Assembly: GCF_018221465.1 (NCBI RefSeq)
Contig: NZ_JAAIKR010000001.1
Span: forward strand, 558,001-622,000
Length of the DNA: 64,000 nucleotides
Direction of reading: 5' to 3'
From: Shewanella intestini
GTDB taxonomy: Bacteria > Pseudomonadota > Gammaproteobacteria > Enterobacterales > Shewanellaceae
Shown here: piece by piece, positions 36,665 to 45,537 of the stretch
Layout of the letters: every line of letters begins with the position of its first letter
Position numbering within the stretch: position 1 is the stretch's first letter
The notes under the pieces: generated by a model
The model's input: only the letters and a program-made list of their open reading frames with translations
Told to the model about the DNA's origin: nothing
The model's database searches: none
Position numbers and translations under genes: made by a program

Positions 36665-36704
36665 TACCGCTTAATCAATAAACATTTGTATTGATTAAGC
36701 GGTA
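36665..36704. repeat. Perfect 16-base inverted repeat upstream of the HAD gene
   Basis: TACCGCTTAATCAATA is matched perfectly by its reverse complement after an eight-base spacer AACATTTG. It ends 22 bases before the HAD start codon (minus strand), so it would lie in that gene's leader or promoter. No T tract follows on either strand. Confidence 0.75.
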
Positions 36705-36864
36705 ATAGTCGTCGCTTAAGAATGAAAGATGTCTTCAATGGCGAGTAATTTACGTTAACCTGAACGATTGCTCAAGATGTTTAGTAACGATTGTTCAAAT
36801 TCTATTGTTAAACATGATTGCTGCGGCTTTAATGTTGATATTTACACTGGTGGTATTTTTCTTG

Positions 36865-36891
36865 GCTGTGTCAATAGGCTATTGACACAGC
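36865..36891. repeat. 12-base inverted repeat, tight loop
   Basis: GCTGTGTCAATA and TATTGACACAGC meet around GGC. It is a strong hairpin in a gene-free region. Confidence 0.65.
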
Positions 36892-37000
36892 GATCATTGT
36901 TAACACTAACAACCGTCATACTGTATTTGCGTTTTTGAAAAGCTGATTAAATGAAGGCGGGGTAAATAAGTCAAAGCGGGGTTAGCAATATGTGTTTATC

Positions 37001-37032
37001 CAGAGTAAAGCTCAGTGTTGATCTTTACCCTG
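37001..37032. repeat. 10-base imperfect inverted repeat
   Basis: CAGAGTAAAG and CTTTACCCTG pair at nine of ten positions around a 12-base loop. Confidence 0.45.
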
Positions 37033-37136
37033 ACTAAACAGTTATTTCAGTGTTTGTATTTGGTTGTCTTTGATTCAATTTAGTTAAGTTTAGTTGGATT
37101 AAATTAAATCAGTGGGCGTTGTTGAGTGACCTTAAT

Positions 37137-37688
37137 TTAAGACGATTGGCGACATTGCTGCAATAGTTTGACGAAAAACGCACTGCCTTTACGCTCAGCA
37201 AAGGCAATATTTCGCTCTGGTATTGTTTCAGGTTCATCATATTGGGCTAAGGCGAGTTCCATGCTGGCTTCGCGGATAATATGAATCGTAGGGTAAGGCG
37301 AGCGATTGGTAAAATTACTGGCACTTTGCTGCGGTTCGCCGTCAAAACAATAATCAGGATGAAAACTGGCTAACTGATAAACCCCTTCATAGCCTTGGGC
37401 ATCAAGCAAGTCAGTTGCTAAATCAACCAAGTCTAAATAGGCATAAAACCCTTCAAAACCACGCGGCAATATAACTAACGTAGTTTCTACCTCTGGGTGC
37501 TCATCTAAATACAAACACTCTAAAATAAATGCTTTTAATACCTGCTTAATTTGAGTTTGCTCAATGGCATGGTAACGAATGCTTTTTCGCTCGATTTCAC
37601 GGCGGGCAAATGGGCAAATGTTGTATTTCATAATGACTGATTTAACCCAGTTTTCAGTCTCGGTGACCCATGGTGATGGTTGTGACAT
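37137..37688 (-). CDS. DUF1415 family protein
   Basis: The 183-residue protein fits the DUF1415 family: an early VIMKYNICPFAR segment with a conserved Cys-Pro-Phe, and FHPDYCFDGEP near 110 with NRSPYPTIHIIRE after it. The invariant Cys and acidic residues hint at an enzyme, but the family has no known function. No signal peptide or membrane segment. It may be co-oriented with the HAD gene but is separated by a 493-base gap. Confidence 0.85.
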   Translation of the reverse strand: MSQPSPWVTETENWVKSVIMKYNICPFARREIERKSIRYHAIEQTQIKQVLKAFILECLYLDEHPEVETTLVILPRGFEGFYAYLDLVDLATDLLDAQGYEGVYQLASFHPDYCFDGEPQQSASNFTNRSPYPTIHIIREASMELALAQYDEPETIPERNIAFAERKGSAFFVKLLQQCRQSS

Positions 37689-37763
37689 AAGGTTCCTGCT
37701 TGTTATTGTTTTTATTGATTGAGGTCGAGCTTGGTTTATAAAGTTAACTTAACTGCAAATAGG

Positions 37764-38363
37764 TTAATTAGCAGGGAGTACCATTGGCACAATAGATGCC
37801 ACTAATAACAGTGCCATTAGGACATTAAAAATACGCTGCTGACGTTGATCTTTAAGTAGTTTCTTTAATGCCACCCCAAAGCCCAACCATACACCTGCAC
37901 AGGGAAGTGCAACAGATAAAAATACTAATGCAATGGTAATAACTTGCGGTGTTAAAGGTGCATTTATTGTTGTAAAGGTGGCCATTGCCCCGACCGCCAT
38001 TATCCACCCCTTAGGATTCACCCATTGAAAGGCAACCGCTTGAATAAAGCTAAAAGGCTTGCTGCTGTTCTTACTTTCCATTTTATTGCTGCTGTTAGCG
38101 ATTAACCAAGCTAGATAAAGTAGATAAACCACCCCAATGACTTTAATCACCGTATGTAAAACAGGGAAAGTAACAAAGATGGCACTTAAACCTAAGCCCA
38201 CGGCGAGCACCATTAGAGGGAAACCTATACAAATTCCTAGCATATGCGGCAAACTGCGTTTTATGCCAAAATTCAGTCCAGATGACATTAGCATTATATT
38301 ATTGGGGCCGGGGGTGACTGCTGAGGTAAATGCAAATAATGCGATAGGCGCGATTAACTCCAT
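37764..38363 (-). CDS. LysE-family amino acid exporter
   Basis: The 199-residue protein has six hydrophobic segments and the family N-terminus FAFTSAVTPGPNNIMLMSSGLNFG. Members export amino acids such as lysine, threonine or homoserine lactones across the inner membrane; the substrate is unknown. I chose ATG 38363 (MELIAPIAL) with CAAGG upstream; a longer frame to 38474 would add a hydrophilic extension not seen in this family. Confidence 0.88.
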   Translation of the reverse strand: MELIAPIALFAFTSAVTPGPNNIMLMSSGLNFGIKRSLPHMLGICIGFPLMVLAVGLGLSAIFVTFPVLHTVIKVIGVVYLLYLAWLIANSSNKMESKNSSKPFSFIQAVAFQWVNPKGWIMAVGAMATFTTINAPLTPQVITIALVFLSVALPCAGVWLGFGVALKKLLKDQRQQRIFNVLMALLLVASIVPMVLPAN

Positions 38364-38597
38364 GACAAACCTTGAAAATAAACGATTGAGAGTTCTATTG
38401 TACTGACGAATGCAAAGGCGGGCTATGGATGGAGAGTGTTGATTGTCGAAAAATAAGCTTTTTCTTATAAACAAATGGCATTAATTAAGCTTAATGTGGC
38501 AACATGAGGTAAGCCATTAGAGATAAATCGGTGGCTATTGCCCGTCGACAGTATGTGGCGGTTTGTTCGTTATGTATATAAAAAGGAACAATATTTT

Positions 38598-39173
38598 ATG
38601 GCCACTATTGCTCGAAGTGTATTGATTGTGCTCACCACCTTATTAATGATGGCATGTACTCATACCCCTCAAGAAAATAACGCCCAGACCAAACGGCTGA
38701 CGATGGTGGTCGCCGGTGATGCAAATTATGTTGAGGCACATGTAAAACGTGTGGCATGGCATCCAACATTGTTGACCATTCGCACCGCTAACAAAATGAA
38801 TGATGCTCAATTACAAGAACATATGCGCAGTGCATTACAGTCGACTTTAGAGCAAAAAGGCTATCAATTTGTAGGTGTTGAAGAACAACCTGATATGTAT
38901 GTTGGGTTTGCAATGGCGCTAGAGTCTGAAATTAGTGACAGCGAAATTTTACAAAAAGTGGGTTTAGTGCCGGGATTATCTACCATTGGAGTGGATAAAA
39001 AGTTTGAAAAAGGTTCAGTGTTAGTGGCGTTATTTAAACCGCAGTCTCAAGTGGCAACGTGGCAAACATTGGCTCAAGGTTTTACCGAGCCAGGAAAACA
39101 TGTAGCCGATAGAGATGAGCGTTTTGCTACATTAACGCAGCTGATGTTAACGCCGTTACCTGCAGTGCAATAA
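38598..39173 (+). CDS. DUF4136-type lipoprotein
   Basis: The 191-residue protein has a lipoprotein signal peptide with lipobox LMMAC near residue 19, so it should be lipid-anchored in the envelope. The rest resembles DUF4136 (MYVGFAMALESEIS; LVALFKPQSQVATWQTLAQGF). Function unknown. AAAGGAACA supports ATG 38598 over an upstream in-frame start at 38538. Two hairpins follow. Confidence 0.75.
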   Translation: MATIARSVLIVLTTLLMMACTHTPQENNAQTKRLTMVVAGDANYVEAHVKRVAWHPTLLTIRTANKMNDAQLQEHMRSALQSTLEQKGYQFVGVEEQPDMYVGFAMALESEISDSEILQKVGLVPGLSTIGVDKKFEKGSVLVALFKPQSQVATWQTLAQGFTEPGKHVADRDERFATLTQLMLTPLPAVQ

Positions 39174-39236
39174 ATGCTAGTGCCAATGGGCTGTTATTGG
39201 TTATTGTTAAGGCGTAAGTCCGTTTAAATAACCCAG

Positions 39237-39269
39237 AAGCGACAATAGTTTGAAGGATGATTGTCGCTT
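39237..39269 (+). terminator. Terminator after the lipoprotein gene
   Basis: AAGCGACAAT and ATTGTCGCTT form a perfect 10-base stem with a 13-base loop, followed by TTAG. Stem is good; T tract is short. Confidence 0.6.
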
Positions 39270-39290
39270 TAGTTGGGTAAAATCTGCCAT

Positions 39291-39320
39291 AAAAAACCAC
39301 GTATGGATACGTGGTTTTTT
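39291..39320. terminator. Bidirectional terminator between convergent genes
   Basis: AAAAAACCACGTAT and ATACGTGGTTTTTT are perfect complements around GG. The T runs on both strands suit the lipoprotein gene on one side and the DUF2797 gene on the other. Confidence 0.88.
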
Positions 39321-39346
39321 ATGGTCAATATTTACGTTAGTGAGGC

Positions 39347-40165
39347 TTATTCGACGATTTCGATTTCGTAAGAGCCGAATTTACGAATATTAATCACCCC
39401 GGTATCAAAGAGTAAATACTGGCCTTTTATCCCTTGTAAAATACCCGTGACCAGTGGCACTTTATCAAAATTGTGAGATTTCACTTTTACAGGGAATTGC
39501 TCAATAGGATAAATAATCGCTTGGATATTTTCATCAAGGCGTTCTATAACCACGTCGTCAAATTGGGCGGCAATCTCATTAAGCTTTTGCTCAATTTGTG
39601 GAATCAAGATATTGGCCTTAGCAACAAGGTCAATATCATCATTGTGACCTTTTAACATGGCTTGCCAGTGGGTTTTGTCGTTAATAAATTTGGCCAGTTC
39701 AATCTCAATTAAACCAGATAACTTACGTGTTGCCACTTTAAATATCGGCAACCCTTGAGTTGCACCTTGATCAATCCAACGAGTAGGAATTTGATTATTG
39801 CGAGTAATGCCAACTTTTATGCCTGATGTATTGGACAAATACACGTAATGGGGAACAAAACAATGATTTTGCGCCCATTGTGGCTCACGGCAAGTCCCTT
39901 GGTCAAAATGACACGTTTCTGGCTTCATAATGCACATGTCACAACTGGCGAGCTTTTTCATACATACAAAGCAGTGGCCTTGTGAGTAACTCTTTTTGGT
40001 TTTCTTGCCGCAGCTGCAGCAATAAATATTACCAGTGTGATTTAAGCTAAGGGTTTTACCTATGTATGGATTGAGGTCAACTAAATTGTCACCGACAGGT
40101 AGTTGATATTGCACTTCATTGTGTGCATTTAAGCTGGTTTTTAGTTTTGATAATGTGCCTAACAT
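39347..40165 (-). CDS. DUF2797 family protein with zinc-ribbon-like cysteines
   Basis: The 272-residue protein has a Cys cluster (YCCSCGKKT, then CFVCMKKL, CDMC, and later CHFDQGTC) that may bind zinc, at about 48-105. A segment HYVYLSNTSGIKVGITR then resembles the start of a GIY-YIG nuclease fold. It fits DUF2797, of unknown function; nucleic-acid processing is a guess. No signal peptide. Confidence 0.8.
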   Translation of the reverse strand: MLGTLSKLKTSLNAHNEVQYQLPVGDNLVDLNPYIGKTLSLNHTGNIYCCSCGKKTKKSYSQGHCFVCMKKLASCDMCIMKPETCHFDQGTCREPQWAQNHCFVPHYVYLSNTSGIKVGITRNNQIPTRWIDQGATQGLPIFKVATRKLSGLIEIELAKFINDKTHWQAMLKGHNDDIDLVAKANILIPQIEQKLNEIAAQFDDVVIERLDENIQAIIYPIEQFPVKVKSHNFDKVPLVTGILQGIKGQYLLFDTGVINIRKFGSYEIEIVE

Positions 40166-40480
40166 AATGCGTCCATTTTACGTGGTAGAGCCTTAAATAA
40201 CCTGAGCTCAAAACCAATAATTGTAGTGTTCATAGTAACCTGTTGTGGGGGGGAATTGAATAATTCCCTTGGCGTAACTTGTTAAACAGGGTTATAAAAA
40301 TAGCGCCGAGTGTCTTTATACTCATAGCGGTGGCTTTAGGAACTTGTCCATAGTCACTCCAGCTATATTACAAGCCAGGATGAGAATGTGCGGTGTTTGT
40401 CATATTAACGCACAGTCAGTTTGAACCCGCCTATTCATGGGGGTAGCATGCTTTTTTTTAAGGTAATAATGGTTTGAGTG
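40166..40480. other. Gap upstream of the DUF4177/YidD-like/TM2 trio
   Basis: 315 bases without a gene. GGGAATT and AATTCCC form a 7-base hairpin around GAAT at 40251-40268, beside a run of G. No other structure was recognised. Confidence 0.5.
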
Positions 40481-40696
40481 ATGAGTAAGTTTTCTGAGTA
40501 TAAAGTGGTTCATATTGTTGAAGGCGGCTGTGGCACAATCTTTTTGGGTGCCAGTGGTTTGCCGATTCAAAAAATGGAAGCCGAGTTAAATAAATATGCG
40601 CAAGATGGTTGGCAGGTTGTGTTTCAGGTTGTTGAACAAAAACGCTTTATGTTGTTTTGGCAACGAGAAGCGGTGATCATAACTTTAGGGCGTTAA
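40481..40696 (+). CDS. DUF4177-like small protein
   Basis: The 71-residue product has the DUF4177 pattern: an early EYKVVH strand, a LNKYAQDGWQVV centre with the conserved Gly-Trp, and a hydrophobic final strand (EAVIITLGR). Function unknown. The start may be GTG 40478 or ATG 40481; no strong ribosome site. Its stop precedes or overlaps the next gene. Confidence 0.65.
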   Translation: MSKFSEYKVVHIVEGGCGTIFLGASGLPIQKMEAELNKYAQDGWQVVFQVVEQKRFMLFWQREAVIITLGR

Positions 40697-40698
40697 GT

Positions 40699-40923
40699 TT
40701 GTTTGCAAGCACGTCGATAAAGTTGATTTGCTTTTATCAGTCTAAAGGTGGTGCTAAGAAATTGCTTAATATTGACTGCAATTTTGAACCAAGTTGCTCT
40801 GAATATACCAAGCAATGTATTGAAAAATATGGTGCGCTCAAAGGCTGGCATTTAGGACTCGCAAGAATTAAGCGTTGTAATCAGCCTGACTTGGTTGAAA
40901 AAATACATGATGAGGTGCCTTAA
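40699..40923 (+). CDS. YidD-like membrane insertion factor paralogue
   Basis: The product is about 74 residues. A short hydrophobic N-terminus (SIKLICFYQSKG) precedes DCNFEPSCSEYTKQCIEKYGALKGWHLGLARIKRCNQ, read in parts as the YidD family core with its conserved Cys residues. YidD lies next to yidC and aids membrane protein insertion; this copy is far from that locus in appearance and lacks the LLGPHCRF start. TTG 40699 has AGGG upstream; TTG 40657 would overlap the preceding gene. One base overlaps the next ATG. Confidence 0.65.
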   Translation: MFASTSIKLICFYQSKGGAKKLLNIDCNFEPSCSEYTKQCIEKYGALKGWHLGLARIKRCNQPDLVEKIHDEVP

Positions 40924-41318
40924 TGCGTTTATTTGACTCACTGCAAGTGCTAGAACAAAGTGAAGAACGCCTAAGGCAGCAAGTGAACGACTTGCCTAAT
41001 GAGCAGCGTAAGCAGTTTTATCAACGACAAAGCCAACAATTAAAAGATCCTGACACCTATGCCGCATTTAATTGGCTGTTTTTAGGCGGGGTTCATCATT
41101 GCTACTTAGGCAAATATTTACTGTTTGCGATTGAACTGTTTATTTTGATGATCAGTATCACGGGTATCGCGATGGGGTACTCACTGTGCTATTTAGGTAT
41201 TGCCATTTTAGTGGCGTATGAATTACCGCAATTGTTTTTTTCACAAAAAATAGTGAGACAACATAATAACAAGTTGTCGCATAAAATATTGACTGATTTG
41301 ATGTTAAATCATGACTGA
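40923..41318 (+). CDS. TM2-domain-like membrane protein
   Basis: The 131-residue protein has a charged helical N-terminus (about 1-45) followed by AAFNWLFLGGVHHCYLGKYLLFAIELFIL, similar to the TM2 domain pattern (two membrane spans around a short turn with a Gly-Gly and Tyr-Leu-Gly). It overlaps the YidD-like stop by one base, so all three small genes are likely one operon. Function unknown. Confidence 0.7.
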   Translation: MRLFDSLQVLEQSEERLRQQVNDLPNEQRKQFYQRQSQQLKDPDTYAAFNWLFLGGVHHCYLGKYLLFAIELFILMISITGIAMGYSLCYLGIAILVAYELPQLFFSQKIVRQHNNKLSHKILTDLMLNHD

Positions 41319-41822
41319 TTTTTATCTTCATTATCGCTGCTGATATACCGGCCATAGCGCTAACATTATCACCGCATTTCACTAGCGTTAACTACGTCGC
41401 TTAAAATGTCAGGTATGTCATTGAGAGCGTTGAAGTCATTACAAAGAGGCCAATTTCATCTGGTATCACATTGGTGGGGGAGATAGGCAGTTAGCTCGCC
41501 CTGAGATAATTGTTGTCACCCGTTAGGTAAAAGGGGGGAGGGAACGAACCGCTGCACTGAATTAGTAAATGAAAAACAGCCTGTTATTTTGATAAGGAGG
41601 CGGTTTATCACATGATTAATGATGCCAGCCAAAAACGTATTTAACAATGTCATATGAGTATTACTACAGGGGGTATCATATTCGCCATAGTGGTGAGTTT
41701 AAGTCAATAACTGTCGGCAGTATTCACATTTATCGAAATAATGATTTCACTAATTGGCTTATATTCTTTTTTTATGTGAATGATAAATTAACACCATTAC
41801 TCATTCACAGTTGGATATAAGT
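41319..41822. other. Gap before the SnoaL-like gene
   Basis: 504 bases with no supported gene. A near-identical ten-base direct repeat (TAGCGCTAAC at 41355 and TAGCGTTAAC at 41383) is present; no promoter or terminator could be assigned with confidence. Confidence 0.5.
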
Positions 41823-42329
41823 ATGTTTAAAAAAGTATTGTTACTCGTTAGCTTATCTGTAATGGCACTCTTCCATGTTGCTAGCGCGGCGTCAATCAGC
41901 CCTGAAATTTATGCAGACAATCAAGGTGTATCAGCTGCACAAGTGAAGCTGGCTGCGATGAACTATGCCAATTTTTGGAATACAGGTGAAGCTAAGTTTG
42001 CTCGTTTGGCATTAGCAAAAAACTTTGTTGATAAAACCCCTCCTAAAGGACGTAAGGCCGGAATTGAAGGTGTATTAGCCGCATCAAAAGCCTTTAGACA
42101 AGCCGTGCCTGATTTGCATGTCAGCGTTGAACATTTACTTATCACAGGTAAATATGCCACGGTGCGTTATCGCTTTAAAGGTCATTTCAGTGGCACGTTA
42201 GGTGAGCAGCAAGGTCATAACCAAGTGATTGATTTCCCTGCGGTTGATATTTATCAAGTTGAAAATGGCAAAATTATCGCTAATTGGCATTTAGAGGATT
42301 ACCAGACTTTCTTTAGCCAAGTAAAATAA
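41823..42329 (+). CDS. Exported SnoaL/NTF2-like protein
   Basis: The 168-residue protein has a signal peptide (FKKVLLLVSLSVMALFHVASA, cleaved near ASA-A) and a mature NTF2-like cone fold: YANFWNTGEAKFARLALAKNF, then a region similar to polyketide-cyclase/ester-cyclase SnoaL domains ending in NWHLEDYQTFF. SnoaL-type proteins can be enzymes or binding proteins; the export is notable. ATG 41823 fits the signal peptide start. A hairpin lies after the stop. Confidence 0.75.
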   Translation: MFKKVLLLVSLSVMALFHVASAASISPEIYADNQGVSAAQVKLAAMNYANFWNTGEAKFARLALAKNFVDKTPPKGRKAGIEGVLAASKAFRQAVPDLHVSVEHLLITGKYATVRYRFKGHFSGTLGEQQGHNQVIDFPAVDIYQVENGKIIANWHLEDYQTFFSQVK

Positions 42330-42375
42330 CCACAACGGTTAAATTAAATATCGCTATTTATACTGCAGTATTTAA

Positions 42376-42409
42376 ACAGCTTAATATTGAACTCTCAGTA
42401 TTAAGCTGT
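42376..42409. terminator. Stem-loop between convergent genes
   Basis: ACAGCTTAATA and TATTAAGCTGT form a perfect 11-base stem around a 12-base loop, followed by GTTATTTTC. Likely terminator for the SnoaL-like gene. Confidence 0.6.
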
Positions 42410-42537
42410 GTTATTTTCACCTCATTAAAAGTGACTTTAATTACCCCGATAAAATTTAAAATGCAAACCAAGCTGTGTTTTATTTGTTTAGCATAGCTGT
42501 TGTATCACGGGTAAGTATTGCCTTCATTTATAAAGCG

Positions 42538-43035
42538 TTAACTCATTTTATCAACCAATACGTCTGCGCCCAGTGCGTATAAGGCTTGTTCAACGTCATC
42601 TTCGTTAATCTGTGTCGTCGCGCTAATTTGAAAGTGAGCTTTAAACAGCGGAATACCACTGTGACTTGCAGGTTCAAATTGGCTACTTAATTTTTCAATA
42701 TTGATCCCAATTTGATGCAGTTGGTTTGATATTTCTAACACTAATCCTGGACGGTCATTGGCGACCATTTGGTAGTTCAATTGGTAGGAGGGCTTGTTTG
42801 TTAAAAGGGCCGCTGAAGAGGTTAAAGATAAATCGTCAATGCACGCTAATGCATCGGTGATGTCGTCCCAATTTTCTACTGGCGCTTCTATTTGCAACAA
42901 GGCGGCAAACAAACCATCAAAATGACGCATTTCTGAATCAAGCCAATTGCCATTATGGCGACTAATTACATTGGCTATTTGTTCAACTAATCCTTTTCTA
43001 TCAGGGGCTTGCAGGGTGATTATGTAACGCTTCAT
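42538..43035 (-). CDS. GcvR-like protein with two ACT domains
   Basis: The 165-residue protein has two ACT domains: YIITLQAPDRKGLVEQIANVI at the N-terminus and QMVANDRPGLVLEISNQLHQIG from about 92. This is the GcvR architecture, which antagonises GcvA in control of the glycine cleavage operon by sensing glycine. Many Shewanella genomes carry GcvR-like paralogues, so the target is uncertain. The start is set by GGAG eight bases before ATG 43035. It is divergent from pstC; Pho boxes lie 32 bases upstream of its start. Confidence 0.8.
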   Translation of the reverse strand: MKRYIITLQAPDRKGLVEQIANVISRHNGNWLDSEMRHFDGLFAALLQIEAPVENWDDITDALACIDDLSLTSSAALLTNKPSYQLNYQMVANDRPGLVLEISNQLHQIGINIEKLSSQFEPASHSGIPLFKAHFQISATTQINEDDVEQALYALGADVLVDKMS

Positions 43036-43066
43036 CAAGGCACTCCTTCAGTCACATTTTTATACA

Positions 43067-43095
43067 CTGTAACACTACTGTCATCTTAGCGTCAT
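43067..43095. promoter_or_regulatory. Tandem Pho boxes (PhoB operator) upstream of pstC
   Basis: Three 7-base units, CTGTAAC, CTGTCAT and GCGTCAT, recur every 11 bases (43067, 43078, 43089). This fits the PhoB direct-repeat consensus CTGTCAT with N4 spacers; the middle unit is exact. The array is about 130 bases before the pstC start and is also close to the divergent GcvR-like gene. Confidence 0.8.
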
Positions 43096-43223
43096 ATAAT
43101 CCCCAACTGATAAACTGAGGTTATTTATTGAATTAACTAAGTAATGTCATATTTAGTTATTGGTAACACAGTAAAGTGCAGTTGAAAAGCGCTTAATGTA
43201 ATGATTAATTTTAGAGGTTGGAA

Positions 43224-45479
43224 ATGGAAAGTCAGGTAACAAAGCCTGGTTCGGCGACTAATAACCTTCTCGTAGATGGACACTCTACCCGTAGGGCATT
43301 TAAGGATAAAGCAGCAGAGATTGGGGTTACGGTTGGCGGCACAATGGTGTTCGTGGCGTTGCTGTTAATCTTTTTCTACCTGCTTTATGTGATTAAGCCT
43401 ATTTTTGACGGGGCAAGTATTGAGCCGGTGACTGAAATCGCATTACAACACAGTGATTCACCGACATTGATGGTGGGAAGTGACGAACAAAATGAAGTGT
43501 TGTATCGAGTGTCAAAACAAGGAACGGTTGATTTTTATTCGGCGATTACAGGCCAGTTAATTTCAACCGTGCAGCCTGCACTTCCTGATGGCGTTAGCGT
43601 GACCAGTAGCGCGCAATCAGCACCGAGTGAACAACGTTTTGCTTTAGGATTAAGCAATGGTGAAGTTAAAGCCTATGGCATTGAGTTTACGCTCACATAC
43701 CCTAATAATCAGCGGTTAATTACCCCGCGTGTGCGTAATTTGCTCGGTGATACGCCATTAGTGATAAACCCAAAGGGGGGGATTTTCGATTTAGTCTTTG
43801 GTTATAGCGCTGACAAAATGAGTTTTGCTTATCAAACTGAATCGGGTCAATGGTATTTAAATCGCCAAGTTGGCGAAGAAAACATGATGACCGAAGAGAT
43901 CCAATGGCATGCTGCTCAAGTTGCGATAAATGACGCGCCTGAGCAGGTTAATCAAGCATTGTTAACCCCAGACCATCGTCAGTTAATGCTAATGGCCAAA
44001 AATAAAATCTTTATCTATGACATTCGTTACGCCGATGAAGTTGAGTTACTGCAAGTCTTAGATGTGAAAGAAGCGCAGTCAAAAGTGGTGAATGTTGAGT
44101 TATTAGCTGGTGCCAGTTCAATTTTAGTCAGTTACGACAACGGTTATATCAGCCAATATTTTCAGGTAAATAGCGATAAAGGCCGTTTGTATCAAAAAAT
44201 ACGCGACTTTCCCGATGTTGCGCCTGTGAGTGTTATGACCACTGAGTTTTACCGTAAAAGTTTTGCCACATTAAGCGCTAGCGGTGAGCTGACTCTGCTG
44301 TATAGCACCAGCGAGCGTAATTTACTTGACCAAAAGTTTGATATTGCTAATGCCACGACCATGAGTTTTAGTCCACGCTCAAATGGGTTAATTGTTGATG
44401 CGGGTAATAAATTACATTTATTTGCCGTTGATAACAGCCACCCTGAAGTGTCTTGGAGTGCTTTGTGGGAAAAGGTTTGGTATGAAGGTTACCCTGAACC
44501 ACAATATGTATGGCAATCAACGTCAGGTTCTGATGATTTTGAAGCCAAATTAAGCCTCATGCCACTGGCCTTTGGCACCATGAAAGCGGCGTTTTATGCC
44601 ATGTTATTTGCCATCCCGTTGGCTATTTCAGGGGCAATATACACCGCTTATTTTATGACGCCGAAAGTGCGCAATATCGTTAAACCTACCATTGAAATAA
44701 TGGAAGCGTTGCCAACAGTTATTTTAGGTTTCCTTGCCGGATTATGGCTAGCGCCGCTGATTGAAGACCACTTACCCGGCATTGTCATGCTACTTATCAT
44801 GTTGCCATTGTCTATCTTGTTAACCGCGTTTGCATGGCACTGTATGCCTGCCAAATGGAAACAACGTCTGCCTGAAACCTACCAAGAATTAATGCTCGTG
44901 CCAGTCATCTTATTTGTTGGTTGGTTTGCATTCACCATGAGTCCTGTGGTTGAGATGGCCTTGTTCGATGGTAATACCCGCCAATTTATTACTAATGATT
45001 TAGGGATTACCTTTGACCAACGTAATGCATTGGTTGTCGGAATCGCGATGGGTTTTGCCGTTATTCCAACCATTTTCTCTATTGCAGAAGATGCAATATT
45101 CTCTGTGCCGCGTCATTTGTCAAATGGCAGCTTGGCACTTGGTGCAACTAATTGGCAAACCTTAACTCGGGTTGTATTACTTACCGCAAGTCCGGGTATT
45201 TTCTCCGCAATAATGATGGGAACAGGCCGTGCAGTAGGGGAAACCATGATTGTATTAATGGCAACGGGTAATACCGCCATTATGGAATGGAGTGTGTTTG
45301 AAGGGATGCGCACATTGGCAGCGAACATTGCTGTGGAAATGCCAGAGTCGGCCATTGGTAGCTCGCATTATCGTGTGTTGTTTTTAGCGGCATTTGTGTT
45401 GTTTGTGTTTACCTTCTTCTTTAACACCATTGCTGAAGTTGTTCGTCAACGTTTACGCGATCGTTACAGCTCATTGTAG
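43224..45479 (+). CDS. pstC: Phosphate ABC transporter permease PstC, large form
   Basis: The 751-residue protein has one N-terminal membrane span (about 38-60), a long extracytoplasmic part (about 65-440) and the PstC permease domain from about 450 (LMPLAFGTMKAAFYAMLFAIPLAI) to the end, including the EAA loop LALGATNWQTLTRVVL near 640. E. coli PstC is only about 319 residues; large PstC forms also occur in Pseudomonas and Vibrio. It imports phosphate with PstA and PstB. ATG 43224 follows GAGG at good spacing. A pstS gene is not adjacent. Confidence 0.92.
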   Translation: MESQVTKPGSATNNLLVDGHSTRRAFKDKAAEIGVTVGGTMVFVALLLIFFYLLYVIKPIFDGASIEPVTEIALQHSDSPTLMVGSDEQNEVLYRVSKQGTVDFYSAITGQLISTVQPALPDGVSVTSSAQSAPSEQRFALGLSNGEVKAYGIEFTLTYPNNQRLITPRVRNLLGDTPLVINPKGGIFDLVFGYSADKMSFAYQTESGQWYLNRQVGEENMMTEEIQWHAAQVAINDAPEQVNQALLTPDHRQLMLMAKNKIFIYDIRYADEVELLQVLDVKEAQSKVVNVELLAGASSILVSYDNGYISQYFQVNSDKGRLYQKIRDFPDVAPVSVMTTEFYRKSFATLSASGELTLLYSTSERNLLDQKFDIANATTMSFSPRSNGLIVDAGNKLHLFAVDNSHPEVSWSALWEKVWYEGYPEPQYVWQSTSGSDDFEAKLSLMPLAFGTMKAAFYAMLFAIPLAISGAIYTAYFMTPKVRNIVKPTIEIMEALPTVILGFLAGLWLAPLIEDHLPGIVMLLIMLPLSILLTAFAWHCMPAKWKQRLPETYQELMLVPVILFVGWFAFTMSPVVEMALFDGNTRQFITNDLGITFDQRNALVVGIAMGFAVIPTIFSIAEDAIFSVPRHLSNGSLALGATNWQTLTRVVLLTASPGIFSAIMMGTGRAVGETMIVLMATGNTAIMEWSVFEGMRTLAANIAVEMPESAIGSSHYRVLFLAAFVLFVFTFFFNTIAEVVRQRLRDRYSSL

Positions 45480-45537
45480 GAACACAAGATGACATTTTTA
45501 ATTAGCATTTCACCATTGGTTTTGCGAGGTTTATACA

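Larger units (their letters stand above)
36644..37136. other. Inverted-repeat-rich gap
   Basis: 493 bases between two minus-strand genes without a supported gene. It carries three separate inverted repeats (36665-36704, 36865-36891, 37001-37032) and an AT-rich right end. Confidence 0.6.
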
